In this document: in pieces, positions 1 to 8,810 of the stretch
How the letters are laid out: every line of letters starts with the position of its first letter
How positions within the stretch are numbered: position 1 is the first letter of the stretch
NCBI GenBank assembly: GCA_965205725.1
Contig: OZ242189.1
Coordinates: 2,418,001-2,482,000, forward strand
Length of the DNA: 64,000 nt
Direction of reading: 5' to 3'
Origin: G965205725 sp965205725
GTDB taxonomy: Bacteria > Pseudomonadota > Gammaproteobacteria > Pseudomonadales > Halieaceae
Translations under genes and position numbers: made by a program
The notes under the pieces: model-generated
Database searches by the model: none
Told to the model about the DNA's origin: nothing
The model's input: only the letters and a program-made list of their open reading frames with translations

Positions 1-1
1 C

Positions 2-391
2 GGTATGGCGTTGCAAGGTTGGGAAGTCAAAAGCCTGCGCCTGGGCAAGGTAGAGATCGTCGATACCTATGTCTTGATCAAGAACGGCGAGGCTTTTTTG
101 GTCGGTGCCAACATCACCCCTTTGAATACCGCCTCAACGCATTATGTGACCGACCCCTCTCGCACTCGCAAGTTGCTGCTGCAGCAAAGGGAGCTGGCGA
201 AAATTTTGGCGGCGACCCAACAAAAGGGGCAGACCTGTGTGTGTACCTCTCTGTATTGGAAAGGCCACCTGGTCAAGGCAAAAATTGCCCTGGCCTCTGG
301 CAAGCAGGCTCACGACAAGCGCGATACAGAAAAGAACCGCGACTGGGACCGACAGAAACAGCGCATAGTGCGCGACAACGTAAAGCAGTAG
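2..391 (+). CDS. smpB: SsrA-binding protein SmpB, 5' end outside window
   Basis: SmpB binds the tRNA-like part of tmRNA and delivers it to stalled ribosomes for trans-translation. The visible 129 residues carry typical SmpB stretches (GWEVKSLR, DTYVLIKNGEAFLVGANI, the YWKGHLVKAKIALASGK strand region) and a basic C-terminal tail rich in K, R and D that enters the ribosomal A site. Family members are about 155-160 residues, so some 25-30 N-terminal residues lie before base 1; the frame is already open at base 2. The tmRNA gene lies about 2.6 kb downstream on the same strand, separated by two genes on the other strand, close to the usual smpB-ssrA linkage. Confidence 0.95.
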   Translation, partial: GMALQGWEVKSLRLGKVEIVDTYVLIKNGEAFLVGANITPLNTASTHYVTDPSRTRKLLLQQRELAKILAATQQKGQTCVCTSLYWKGHLVKAKIALASGKQAHDKRDTEKNRDWDRQKQRIVRDNVKQ

Positions 392-411
392 ACCGGGCTA
401 AAAGCGGTCTA
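389..411. terminator. Possible bidirectional hairpin between smpB and the TauE/SafE gene
   Basis: A 7-bp inverted repeat (TAGACCG with CGGTCTA, 9-nt loop) spans the smpB stop codon and reaches the 3' end of the convergent gene. There is no clear T tract, so a terminator role is only inferred from the convergent arrangement. Confidence 0.3.
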
Positions 412-1143
412 AATAGCCGCCTTTAACAGAATACTGACACCCAAAACAAACAGCGCCACAATCGCAACACGCCGATAAAAAGCGCCGCCGTAATGGCGAA
501 ACAAATAATTCCCCAAACTGTCGCCACACACCACAGCCGGATAAGCCAAAGCCGCCACCCACAGCATCGGCAGGCTGAGCATACCGTTGCTGCTATAGGT
601 GATTAACGCCACCAGCGAAGAAAAACTGAAAAAGCCCATCATCAGGGCGCGGCTGGCTTTGGGGTCTGCCACCGTCGACATCACATAGATAATAACAGGC
701 GGCCCGGGAATTGCGAAGGCGCCGTTAATCAAACCACTGACCAAACCGGCGCTGCCCGCAATGGCAGGCTTAACCAGATGCCGCCGCGGATGAAACCGGG
801 CCAGGGCCAAACAGGCAACAATCACCAGCACACCAATCAATAACTGGAACTGCTGTTCGCTCAGGGTTTGCAGCAACTGCGCGCCGAGTACCGTGCCCAC
901 GATTGCCGCGACAAACATGGGCCACTGAGTGTTCAATTGCAGGTCGTGGCGGTATTTCGGGAAGCTCTGCACCCCCAGAGCAAACGACAGGCAGGCACTC
1001 AACCCCACAGCCTGAACCGGCGAATACAACAGCGCCAAACCCGGCACCGCCGCCAGAGCAAAACCAAAGCCAGTAAACGAGCGCAGCAGGGTTGCGGCGA
1101 CAATGATCAACCACAGCAGCGATAGCTGCCCCGGATCAGGCAT
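409..1143 (-). CDS. TauE/SafE family sulfite/organosulfur exporter-like membrane protein
   Basis: A 244-residue protein made almost entirely of hydrophobic helices, about eight membrane segments. The N-terminal half has the SFTGFGFALAAVPGLALLYSP motif region and the second half a related GLINGAFAIPGPPVIIY repeat, the internal duplication typical of the TauE/SafE (DUF81) family. Members export sulfite, sulfoacetate or other small anions; the substrate here cannot be read. Its ATG overlaps the 3' end of the upstream amidohydrolase gene by 8 nt, so the two are probably co-transcribed and translationally coupled, hinting that it exports a product of that enzyme. The 3' end converges on smpB. Confidence 0.8.
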   Translation of the reverse strand: MPDPGQLSLLWLIIVAATLLRSFTGFGFALAAVPGLALLYSPVQAVGLSACLSFALGVQSFPKYRHDLQLNTQWPMFVAAIVGTVLGAQLLQTLSEQQFQLLIGVLVIVACLALARFHPRRHLVKPAIAGSAGLVSGLINGAFAIPGPPVIIYVMSTVADPKASRALMMGFFSFSSLVALITYSSNGMLSLPMLWVAALAYPAVVCGDSLGNYLFRHYGGAFYRRVAIVALFVLGVSILLKAAI

Positions 1144-2896
1144 GGCCCATGCGCACCAACCGGCCTGGGCGCGCCGCAGTCACCTCGTCGTTCTCAACCA
1201 CCAGTTCACCAGCTACCAATACCGCGCGATAACCCTTTGCATCTTGCAACAAGCGCTGGCCGCCTGCGGGCAGATCTTGCACCATGCGCGGCGGATACAG
1301 GCGCAGGTTTTTGTGATCAATCACATTCACATTGGCTTTCAAGCCCACCTGCAAGCGACCGCGGTCTTGCATGCCGCAATAGTCGGCTATATCGCTGGTC
1401 AGCCGCTGAATCACATCGGCCAGTTCCAATTGCTCACCGCGCTGACGATCACGCGCCCAGTAGCTAAGTAAGTAGGAAGAAAAACTGGAGTCACAAATGG
1501 TACCCACATGGGCACCGCCATCGGATAAACCCTGAATCGACAGCGGGTGTTGCATCATTTTCAACACATTGTCGTAGCTCATCTCGGTGTAGTTATAGAT
1601 GGGAAAATACAACAGTGCCTTGCCATCATCTTCCAGCAGCAAGTCATAAATCATTTCCAGGGCGGGGATGCCCTTGTTCTGTGCCATGCGCAGTACCGAG
1701 GTTTCTTCAGTTTGCTCATAGTCTGGATTGTCGCCTAGCAAAAATGTTTTGGCGGCCACGAAATCCACTGCTTGCAAGAGTGCATCGGCAATGGGTGGTA
1801 CCGGCGTGCCGTCCCCGGCCATCTTTTCTGATTCCTCGGTGAGCAACTGCGCCTTAAAGGCAGGATCACTCATGGCTTTGACACGTTCGTTCAAAGACAG
1901 GTGGCAAATCTTTTTGTAACCGGGGAAACCAATAAAAGGATGGAAGGTGCACTGTAAACCCACCGTCACGCCGATACCCCGAGGCGCCACCTGCAGGCGA
2001 ATATTGATGCCCGCCTCGCTGAGATCTTCAGCGCGGGCAATAATGCGCTGCCATTGATCGGCGGCAAAATCCCGCTGCATCAGCGATAGAGAGAACGGCT
2101 TGCCGTTGGTCGCACTGGCATAGGCCTCCAGAATGGCAAACTCGGCATCAAACTGATCGCCGTCACGCTCCAGATTAAAATCATTCACCGCCTGCAAGAT
2201 ACCGTGGCCCAAACCATCCATCGCCTGAGCGATACCCGCCAGTTCTTCGGCCGTCGCCTCGGACGAAGGCGTCCACTCGCCATCGGCAGAACGGTGTACA
2301 TCAGAGCGCCCGGTAGAAAAACCAATCGCCCCCGCCTCCATCGCCTCGCGCGTCAAACGGCGCATTTCGGCAATGTCACCTGCGGTGGCAGGCTCATTGA
2401 ATACCGCTCGATCACCCATCACATAAACCCGCAACGGATCGTGGGTAACCTGTACCGCAAAGTCGATAGTGTGGGGCCTGGCATCGAGTGCGTCCATATA
2501 CTCGGGCAGAGATTCCCAATCCCAGGTAAGGCCCTCAACCAATGCTGTACCCGGAATGTCTTCAACGCCTTCCATAATTCGCACAAGCTTTTCGCGGTCG
2601 GCCTCGCGCACTGGCGCAAACCCAACCCCACAACTGCCCATCACCACCGTTGACACCCCGTGGTTAATGCTGGGCGCCAGGGTTTCATCCCAGCTCACCT
2701 GGCCGTCATAGTGGGTGTGCAGATCAATAAAACCGGGGGTAACAATACAGCCAGCAGCATTGATTTCGCACGCTGCCTTGCCTTTGCATTCGCCAATTTC
2801 GGCAATTGCGCCATCTTTAATGGCGACATTGGTGTTAACACCGCCGCCACCATCACCATCGAATACCTGACCATTCACTATCTTGAGATCAAACAC
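1136..2896 (-). CDS. N-acyl-D-amino-acid deacylase-like amidohydrolase
   Basis: A 586-residue member of the metal-dependent amidohydrolase superfamily, D-aminoacylase branch. It begins with the small beta domain (DLKIVNGQVFDG), then the metal site FIDLHTHYDGQ about 60 residues in, GAIGFSTGR in the middle of the barrel, and near the C-terminus SDGGAHVGTICDSSF, the conserved Asp region. Family enzymes remove N-acyl groups from D-amino acids in the cytoplasm; the real substrate is unknown. I place the start at GTG 2896 because GGGAG lies 8 nt upstream; the frame is open to another GTG at 2926. It overlaps the TauE/SafE gene by 8 nt. Confidence 0.8.
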   Translation of the reverse strand: MFDLKIVNGQVFDGDGGGGVNTNVAIKDGAIAEIGECKGKAACEINAAGCIVTPGFIDLHTHYDGQVSWDETLAPSINHGVSTVVMGSCGVGFAPVREADREKLVRIMEGVEDIPGTALVEGLTWDWESLPEYMDALDARPHTIDFAVQVTHDPLRVYVMGDRAVFNEPATAGDIAEMRRLTREAMEAGAIGFSTGRSDVHRSADGEWTPSSEATAEELAGIAQAMDGLGHGILQAVNDFNLERDGDQFDAEFAILEAYASATNGKPFSLSLMQRDFAADQWQRIIARAEDLSEAGINIRLQVAPRGIGVTVGLQCTFHPFIGFPGYKKICHLSLNERVKAMSDPAFKAQLLTEESEKMAGDGTPVPPIADALLQAVDFVAAKTFLLGDNPDYEQTEETSVLRMAQNKGIPALEMIYDLLLEDDGKALLYFPIYNYTEMSYDNVLKMMQHPLSIQGLSDGGAHVGTICDSSFSSYLLSYWARDRQRGEQLELADVIQRLTSDIADYCGMQDRGRLQVGLKANVNVIDHKNLRLYPPRMVQDLPAGGQRLLQDAKGYRAVLVAGELVVENDEVTAARPGRLVRMGHA

Positions 2897-2943
2897 TGTT
2901 AAAACTCCCGTATTTCTCTGCCACACAGTGTAACGCTTTCCTG

Positions 2944-2949
2944 TATAAT
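2944..2949 (+). promoter_or_regulatory. Candidate -10 box of the tmRNA promoter
   Basis: A perfect TATAAT lies 16 nt before the first base of mature tmRNA, which suits a promoter giving a short 5' leader removed by RNase P. I see no convincing -35 hexamer at 17 bp spacing. Confidence 0.45.
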
Positions 2950-2965
2950 GCGCCGTTCACAATTT

Positions 2966-3357
2966 GGGGGCGATTTGGATTCGACGACGGTTACGAACCC
3001 TGAGGTGCATGCCGTGATGGTAGCCAATCACGTAAATCAAAAGCTGCAAACTATTAGTTGCCAATGACGACAACTACGGTGTTCGACTGGCTGCGTAAGC
3101 AGTCTTATTGACACCATCTAGAGGCTTCGGCCACTAGCGGTCTTTAGCAAGGTGCCAGCCCCGCGTTAGAGACTGTCATACAGAACTGGATCGCTGTGAA
3201 GCCTGCCTGGGGTGGATCTGCTAAACATTATTCAGGATCGCCTATTACGTCCTGCCCGTTGGGCTGTATGTGGCCAAATTAATTAACGGAACCTAAGCAT
3301 GTAGAGCCGATGGCAAAGGACTGGCGGACGCGGGTTCAACTCCCGCCGCCTCCACCA
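2966..3357 (+). ncRNA. ssrA: Transfer-messenger RNA (tmRNA)
   Basis: The 392-nt gene has both halves of the tRNA-like domain. The 5' end GGGGGCG pairs with CGCCTCC just before the encoded ACCA at 3354-3357, with one G-U pair, and the T arm is a GCGGG/CCCGC stem around TTCAACT. The 5' GATTTGGATTCGACG block is the classic tmRNA start. The tag reading frame is 3060-3098: GCC then AAT GAC GAC AAC TAC and a TAA stop, giving ANDDNYGVRLAA, a proteolysis tag ending in LAA as expected for ClpXP recognition. With SmpB it rescues stalled ribosomes. Confidence 0.97.
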
Positions 3358-3392
3358 ATAAACGGCTCTACCCCATTAACGGGGGATGGGCA

Positions 3393-3787
3393 TTCATACG
3401 TACACGGTTGATTATCCCTCTTCATCAACTGTGCTCCGACCTGGTCGGTCGCAAAGTCGATCTTGAGCCTGGCGGAGGCGGCTATGGTGGTGATTCTCGT
3501 ACCTACGAGATGCCGGAATCTGATGGCAAGTTGGGTCGCCTGACCTCGTGAGATGTAAAGACTATAAAACAGCAGTGGAGTATGACCCGGAGGCCATGTT
3601 CTTGGCCGGCGCTCTGACCACTGGTGACGGCCTGGCATTTATCGGTGATGTAGATCGCTATTTCAGCGCCTTCGACGTGCGCAATGGTAAGCGTCTTTGG
3701 CAGACTCGACTGGTAGCGCCACTGCACGGTTACCCTATTACCTATAGCGCAAAAAGCAGGCAATACATTGCTGTGCCCACAGGATAG
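3393..3787 (+). pseudogene. Decayed C-terminal fragment of a PQQ-dependent alcohol dehydrogenase
   Basis: Two frames together spell the C-terminal end of a PQQ (beta-propeller) dehydrogenase. The first runs from about 3393 (LIIPLHQLCSDL, then KVDLEPGGGGYGG and MPESDGKLGRLTS) and meets a TGA at 3549; the same frame continues as DVKTIKQQWS. A frameshift then leads into GALTTGDGLAFIGDVDRYFSAFD, GKRLWQTRL and HGYPITYSAKSRQYIAVPTG, the typical end of this family. With a stop, a frameshift and no 5' two-thirds it cannot be functional. It fills most of the 575-base gap after tmRNA. The family assignment is from remembered motifs. Confidence 0.75.
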
Positions 3788-3932
3788 GAGTGTTTCGCGC
3801 TCTGACGGCGACAGTAAGTCCGGAAATCTACCAACCCAGCAATGGCCAGGCTTTATTCGTTTTTGCGTTGCCCGGGTCGTGATATCACGTTTTAATTTGC
3901 GAAAGCTTTTGTCAGATCCACGTATGCCGTGA

Positions 3933-4370
3933 TCAAAAGTCTGCTCTGTGGCAACTGAGGTCGCCGACTAAATCCGGCCTAATATCGCGCAGGGTAAAAT
4001 ACCAGTTGCCATCCACGCACTTAAAGCTGTCGTAGTAGTGTCCGATAAAGATTGGCTGTAACGGAAAGTCGGGCGGCACCGCCTGGTTAACCGTAATGTA
4101 GCATTGCGCTTTGGCGCTCTCCCCATCGGGGCTAAGCCCAATCTGGATATTGCTCATGACATGTTTGGTGTTGGGCTTGCCGTCATAGAGAATGATATTG
4201 CCCAAGGTCTCCATAACCTCAGCCGAGCCTGTGTCGCCACCGGATGTGTCACCCCGGACTAGCCACGTGCCTTGGCTGAACAGGTCTGCGAAACCCTGGA
4301 GATCGCCCGCGTCAATGCGATAACAGTATTGGTTCATTAACGCGAGGATACTTTCCTGGGCTGTGTTCAT
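3933..4370 (-). CDS. SnoaL-like/NTF2-fold protein 1
   Basis: A 145-residue protein beginning ALMNQYCYRIDAGDLQGFADLF and ending with KCVDGNWYFTLRDI, the pattern of the SnoaL-like/NTF2 superfamily: small cone-shaped alpha+beta barrels that act as isomerases, dehydratases, hydrolases or ring-hydroxylase beta subunits. Which one cannot be read. The ATG at 4370 has AGGAG about 8 nt upstream. It is the last gene of a minus-strand run (8313-8810, TonB receptor, 5349-5939, SDR, this gene) that looks like one uptake and catabolic unit for a hydrophobic compound. Confidence 0.7.
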   Translation of the reverse strand: MNTAQESILALMNQYCYRIDAGDLQGFADLFSQGTWLVRGDTSGGDTGSAEVMETLGNIILYDGKPNTKHVMSNIQIGLSPDGESAKAQCYITVNQAVPPDFPLQPIFIGHYYDSFKCVDGNWYFTLRDIRPDLVGDLSCHRADF

Positions 4371-4425
4371 GATTCGACTCCTGAGAAATTACCGAGAGCG
4401 TTAACTAAGGGAAAACTTGCCCTGG

Positions 4426-5262
4426 TCACAGCCCGGATTTGCCGGCCTCTCTTTGCATTGGTGAGTACTCGTTAAAACGAGGCCCGCCCGGCATCGCACC
4501 CGAGGTTATTCCCGCATCTGTGGTTAGGGTATGCCCAGTGGTATAGCCAGACTCGTCGCTTGCAAGCCAAAGCGCTGCATTGGCGACGTCTGTCGCGAGC
4601 CCAGGTCGGCCAAACAGAGGTGATTCATCAGTCAGCATTTTAGTGGCCTCATCAATGGCGGTGTGGTCATGAAGATAGGCTTCGGCGACCATGGATGTGG
4701 CCATACTATAGGGCGCGATTGCATTTACGCGAATGCCGTTACCGCATAGTTCTGCACCAACGTTCCTGGTCAGACCCACCACAGCATGTTTGGCAGCGCT
4801 ATAGGCGTGAGGGCCCAGGCCGCCAGTGAGTCCCGCGACACTGGACATGCTTATTATTGCACCTGAATTCTGGGGCTTCATCACTCGAGCGGCGTGCTTC
4901 ATCCCGAAAAATACACCATTGAGAAGCACCGCCAGCGTGGCTGTCCACTCTGCTTCTAAGGTTGTATCGATTGGCCCGATAGCACCGACGATGCCAGCGT
5001 TATTGAACATCACGTCCAGTTGCCCGAACTCTGTTACCGCTACATCAACGAGGTTTGACACCTCATCTTCCACTGTCACGTTGCACTGCGCGAACACCAC
5101 GCCAGGGCCGAGCTCATCGGCTAGTGCCTCGCCTATATCTGCCTGTATATCCCCGAGTACGACTTTGCAGCCTTCCTCCACAAACCTGCGTGCGCTGGCC
5201 TCGCCGATGCCGCTTGCTGCACCGGTGATTACGGCAATTTTTCCTTCGAGACGGTTGGGCAT
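4426..5262 (-). CDS. Short-chain dehydrogenase/reductase
   Basis: A classical SDR of 278 residues. It has the Rossmann glycine motif TGAASGIG near residue 12, an acidic residue after beta-2 (LGDIQAD) that favours NAD(H), NNAG near residue 90, and the catalytic Ser (ISMSSVAG) and YSAAK. I choose ATG 5262 because GGGAGA sits 8 nt upstream and the protein then starts MPNRLEGK, as is usual for the family; the frame continues open to 5313. Substrate is probably an alcohol or ketone of a ring or steroid-like compound, judging only from the SnoaL-like neighbours. Confidence 0.85.
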   Translation of the reverse strand: MPNRLEGKIAVITGAASGIGEASARRFVEEGCKVVLGDIQADIGEALADELGPGVVFAQCNVTVEDEVSNLVDVAVTEFGQLDVMFNNAGIVGAIGPIDTTLEAEWTATLAVLLNGVFFGMKHAARVMKPQNSGAIISMSSVAGLTGGLGPHAYSAAKHAVVGLTRNVGAELCGNGIRVNAIAPYSMATSMVAEAYLHDHTAIDEATKMLTDESPLFGRPGLATDVANAALWLASDESGYTTGHTLTTDAGITSGAMPGGPRFNEYSPMQREAGKSGL

Positions 5263-5348
5263 GGTTTTCTCCCGATAACATTCAGTGGTGTTGTTAGAGG
5301 CTAGACATTGCACGCCAGTATTTTATGCGCAGCGTCCGTCCAGTGGCC

Positions 5349-5939
5349 TCAATTAAATACTTCGCGGCGGCGATACACCAGGTCCTCTTCACCGCGGCGC
5401 CCCAGCAGCTCCGCCGGAATGTCAACCAACCCCTGGGTCGACGGTGGTTCCGTCCGCATCCAGTCGGTCAGGCCAGTGCGATGGCTTATTTTCCACACAC
5501 CATCGCGCTTTTGAAAGCGGTCGAGATAACGTCCGCCCACCAGAAAATCCATTTCCGTGTCGTAGGCGTTTGCTGCCGCCATCGGGTCGCCCTTGGCTCG
5601 CATCCTGTGATAAGCCGTAAAATAGGTTTCCGCGAAGGCACCGTTTCCCTCAAATTCAATAAAGATATTGCCCAGTTGATGTTGAGTTCGGGTGTGGGTG
5701 TTGAGCACATCGAAGGCATAGGCGACAAAGTCCCCTGGTTCACCCGGCTTGGAGGGCAGCGAAGGGTCTGAAGAAGGCCCTACAAATCCGTGCGCATGTT
5801 GGGAGTTTGGATGAAAAACCGAGCGCAGCATGAATTCATCCATTCGATCAATCGCTCTGGCGTAGGTCATAATAACGTCGGATATAGACTGCCTATCCAA
5901 CAATTCAGTGAGTTGCTGTGCGCTCATAGAGTTCCTCAC
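5349..5939 (-). CDS. SnoaL-like/NTF2-fold protein 2
   Basis: A 196-residue protein with the SnoaL-like signature: LLDRQSISDVIMTYARAID near the N-terminus, an NTHTRTQHQLGNIFIEFEG strand region, and FQKRDGVWKISHRTGLTDWM near the end. The N-terminal layout (Tyr, Ala, Arg, Asp) matches scytalone-dehydratase-like and ring-hydroxylase small-subunit-like members. A second in-frame ATG at 5927 is possible. It lies between the SDR and the TonB receptor gene on the same strand. Confidence 0.7.
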   Translation of the reverse strand: MRNSMSAQQLTELLDRQSISDVIMTYARAIDRMDEFMLRSVFHPNSQHAHGFVGPSSDPSLPSKPGEPGDFVAYAFDVLNTHTRTQHQLGNIFIEFEGNGAFAETYFTAYHRMRAKGDPMAAANAYDTEMDFLVGGRYLDRFQKRDGVWKISHRTGLTDWMRTEPPSTQGLVDIPAELLGRRGEEDLVYRRREVFN

Positions 5940-6013
5940 AAATGAAGAACGCAGGCCCTATACTGAACAGGGCGTGCGCTCGTTACTTAGCGGGTGAGAA
6001 TAGCGTCTGAATA

Positions 6014-8260
6014 TCACTGCGCGCCGAAGCTGTAAGTGACCTCTGCACCCCAAGTGCGTGGAGCGCGAGGGGACGCATAGGCCCATAAGCCAGAGACATT
6101 CAAACCGTGTGCATAGCCGTCTTCATCGGTAAGGTTGCGGCCGAAAAGACTAACTTGTAGTCCGTTAGTCGCGTAATTTACTGACAGGTCGAGCAATTGC
6201 TGATCATCGTTTTCCAGCTCCGCCCGGTTAGTCTGCTCGACAAAGTGCTCACCGAGAAAATGATAAGCGCCTCTCACCCAGGCATTGCCACCGCCAATCT
6301 GCCATTCGTAGGTTACATCCAGTGAGCCAGTGAGCTCTGGTGCTCGACGGAAATCAAGCCCACTAAGATCCGTGAGGCCACTGGCCCCGACAAAACTGAA
6401 TTCATCGTACTCTGAATCGAGATAGCCGATGTTTGCACGGACACTCAGGTCTTCTGTGAGTATCGCTTGCAGTTCAAGTTCCACACCTTGCATGGTTGCA
6501 GTAGCGGCGTTAAAGACGGTAATCCTCTGCCCCGTGGCACCATCAGAGGGCAACCCTATCTCTTCCTGCTTGTCCTGATAGTCCATATAGAACATAGCGC
6601 CATTTAATCGCAGCCCCTGGTTTGGCCACTCGGATTTAAAGCCCAGTTCATAGTTGTCTACAGTCTCCGGGTCGTAAGGTATCCTGGCGGAAGCCTGCTC
6701 ATCGACCCGTCCGTTGAAACCACCACTTCGATACCCTTTCGACCAGGTAGCATACAGCATGGCATCATCACTCGCCTGGTAACGCACACCGACCTTGGGC
6801 GTAAACTCGTCCCATTCCTCACTGGGATGGTTTGGTGCTGTCGATAAATTGCCTGTTTGTTGAGATTCCTTCTCGTCTTCGGTATAACGCCCACCCAACG
6901 TTAGGCTCCAGGTATCGTTCAGCGCGTAATCTCCTTCGAAAAACAGTGCCACAGAATCCGTTTCCTGGTGTGTGTTTTGCGGTATGTCGACGACGGTATC
7001 CGGTACAGAAAAAGTGATCCAGCTACGCAATCGGATATCGTATTCCGATTCCCATGTGTAGCCACCAACAACAAACTTCAGCGCGTCACCCGCGTCATAG
7101 GTTAACCTCAGTTCATGACTTTCCTGCTCATATTCTGCGGGCCGGTCTGTTCCAAACAGCATAAGGGCTTCTGCAGTCCAGTTAGAGATAATAGTCTCCT
7201 CTGTTTCAAAACTGCCGTAGATATAATTCAATTGCAGATTTTCGTTAATATTCCATCTTGTCTCAAAGATATGAGTCTCAGCATCGAAAGTCGCTTCCGG
7301 ATCTATCGGGATCAAATCGGCTATCGGCGAGGTCACGATGCCAGCGGGTGATGAAGACGCAGTCGTCGGCAGAAAAAATTGCGTATTAACATCAAACCTG
7401 TCTCCCGAACTCGGCGTACTCACAGATTGGGCGCACAATCCGAAGTCAGCACAAAAGAGAGTATCCGGCTGCGCAACATTTAACAGCGGTGGTGTATCCT
7501 GATCTGTTTGCTCGTCCTGATAGGTGTATTCAAACTCTAGGCTTTCACTCGCATTGAACAGTAAATTGATGCCGTAGGACTGGTAATCCACCCGGCCATT
7601 ATCATCGCCGGTCTGTGTGTTGGTAAAGTAGCCTTCCTCCTGTTCGTTCTTGGCCGCGCTCAGCTTTACCGCCAGATTCTCGGTCACGCCAAAATTGACA
7701 ACCCCGTCGAGGTAGTAGGTATCATAATCACCATAACCAGCGCGAATTTTGCCGCCCAACTCACTGGTAGGCCTTGTTCTATTTACATTAATCGTTCCAC
7801 CGATAGTGTTGCGACCAAACAGCGTGCCCTGAGGGCCGCGCAATACTTCCACCGACGCCAGGTCGATACTCCTCAAAATCGCCCCACTGTTAGCGCCTAT
7901 AAAGAGCCCATCAATGGTTACGCCAACTGCGGGTTCAAAGTTTTTCTCTACATCGGCCACTCCAATGCCACGAATATAGATTGCCGCATTGCCCCCCGGG
8001 CCCTGTGAGGTATCATCAATGATCAGGTTAGGCGACATGAAAGCCAGATCTTTGATATCTCTGGCGAAGGTGCGGGTTATTTCAGTCTTGCTCAACGCAC
8101 TGACGGATAACCCCACATCCTGCAGGTTTTCCTCACGTTTGCGGGCAGTGACGACAATTTCCTCGAGGGCGAACCCTTGGGCGATAGCCGTAGGTGATAC
8201 TGCGGCGCCAATTGAAGCTGTTGCGATGACCAGTGCGGTGCTTAATATTTTCTTTTTCAT
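6014..8260 (-). CDS. TonB-dependent outer-membrane receptor
   Basis: A 748-residue outer-membrane gated transporter. A signal peptide (MKKKILSTALVIATA, cleaved near AIAQ) is followed by a TonB box region (LEEIVVTARKREENLQDV), the plug domain (PNLIIDD, GVADVEKNFEPAVGVTIDG, VEVLRGPQGTLFGRNTIGGTINV) and a long beta-barrel ending in an aromatic-terminated strand (VTYSFGAQ). The type is common in marine proteobacteria that take up hydrophobic or polyaromatic substrates rather than only siderophores. It is followed on the same strand by SnoaL-like, SDR and SnoaL-like genes, so it probably imports the substrate they process. Confidence 0.92.
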   Translation of the reverse strand: MKKKILSTALVIATASIGAAVSPTAIAQGFALEEIVVTARKREENLQDVGLSVSALSKTEITRTFARDIKDLAFMSPNLIIDDTSQGPGGNAAIYIRGIGVADVEKNFEPAVGVTIDGLFIGANSGAILRSIDLASVEVLRGPQGTLFGRNTIGGTINVNRTRPTSELGGKIRAGYGDYDTYYLDGVVNFGVTENLAVKLSAAKNEQEEGYFTNTQTGDDNGRVDYQSYGINLLFNASESLEFEYTYQDEQTDQDTPPLLNVAQPDTLFCADFGLCAQSVSTPSSGDRFDVNTQFFLPTTASSSPAGIVTSPIADLIPIDPEATFDAETHIFETRWNINENLQLNYIYGSFETEETIISNWTAEALMLFGTDRPAEYEQESHELRLTYDAGDALKFVVGGYTWESEYDIRLRSWITFSVPDTVVDIPQNTHQETDSVALFFEGDYALNDTWSLTLGGRYTEDEKESQQTGNLSTAPNHPSEEWDEFTPKVGVRYQASDDAMLYATWSKGYRSGGFNGRVDEQASARIPYDPETVDNYELGFKSEWPNQGLRLNGAMFYMDYQDKQEEIGLPSDGATGQRITVFNAATATMQGVELELQAILTEDLSVRANIGYLDSEYDEFSFVGASGLTDLSGLDFRRAPELTGSLDVTYEWQIGGGNAWVRGAYHFLGEHFVEQTNRAELENDDQQLLDLSVNYATNGLQVSLFGRNLTDEDGYAHGLNVSGLWAYASPRAPRTWGAEVTYSFGAQ

Positions 8261-8312
8261 GCGTGCTCTCCGGGTTACATCGTTGTTAGGTGATTTCTAG
8301 TTTGTTGTTCGT

Positions 8313-8810
8313 TTAAGTGGGCGCTGCTTCCGGAGCCGACAATACGGTACCGGGAATCGGGTTGAAGTAGTGAATCTGAACATTCCGTTCAAGGATTTTC
8401 CAGCTGCTGTCTTCGCAATTGAGGGTGTCCCTATAGGTCGCGCCAACCACTGTGCAGACAGACTCGCCGGTAAGAGTGCCCATGCAATCTACATCGCACA
8501 CAGAGGTCGCGTTGATCTCGCCCTGAAATTCGATGCGCAGGTTGGTGGTCAGGTGGTGGGTTCCCCCCCACGCTGGCCAAAGCACATCGTAAATAGCCTC
8601 ATGGATGCCAGAGTGGCCCTCAAAGCGACCGAAGGGAGGGCCAATATCCCAAACACAATTTTCAGACCAGATACTTAGAAAGCGATCAAAGTCACGTTTG
8701 TCAAATCCGTGACAATAGTCCGATACCAGATCTCGAATAGCAGAACGCGCCTCAAGTTCGGTAATTCTCCCGAGAAGGTCAGTGATTGTGGCGGCGTCTG
8801 TCGTCATCAT
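8313..8810 (-). CDS. SnoaL-like/NTF2-fold protein 3
   Basis: A 165-residue SnoaL-like protein: ELEARSAIRDLVSDYCHGFDKRDFDRFLSIWSE with the conserved Asp and Trp, HHLTTNLRIEF in the central sheet and WKILERNVQIHYF near the C-terminus, as in ring-hydroxylating dioxygenase beta-subunit-like folds. It is the first gene of the minus-strand catabolic run. Three diverged members of this superfamily occur within 5 kb. Function beyond the fold is unknown. Confidence 0.7.
   Translation of the reverse strand: MMTTDAATITDLLGRITELEARSAIRDLVSDYCHGFDKRDFDRFLSIWSENCVWDIGPPFGRFEGHSGIHEAIYDVLWPAWGGTHHLTTNLRIEFQGEINATSVCDVDCMGTLTGESVCTVVGATYRDTLNCEDSSWKILERNVQIHYFNPIPGTVLSAPEAAPT

Noticed and set aside
3367..3386. 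CCCC/GGGG hairpin after tmRNA as a terminator
   Set aside because: Stem is only four pairs and no T tract follows.
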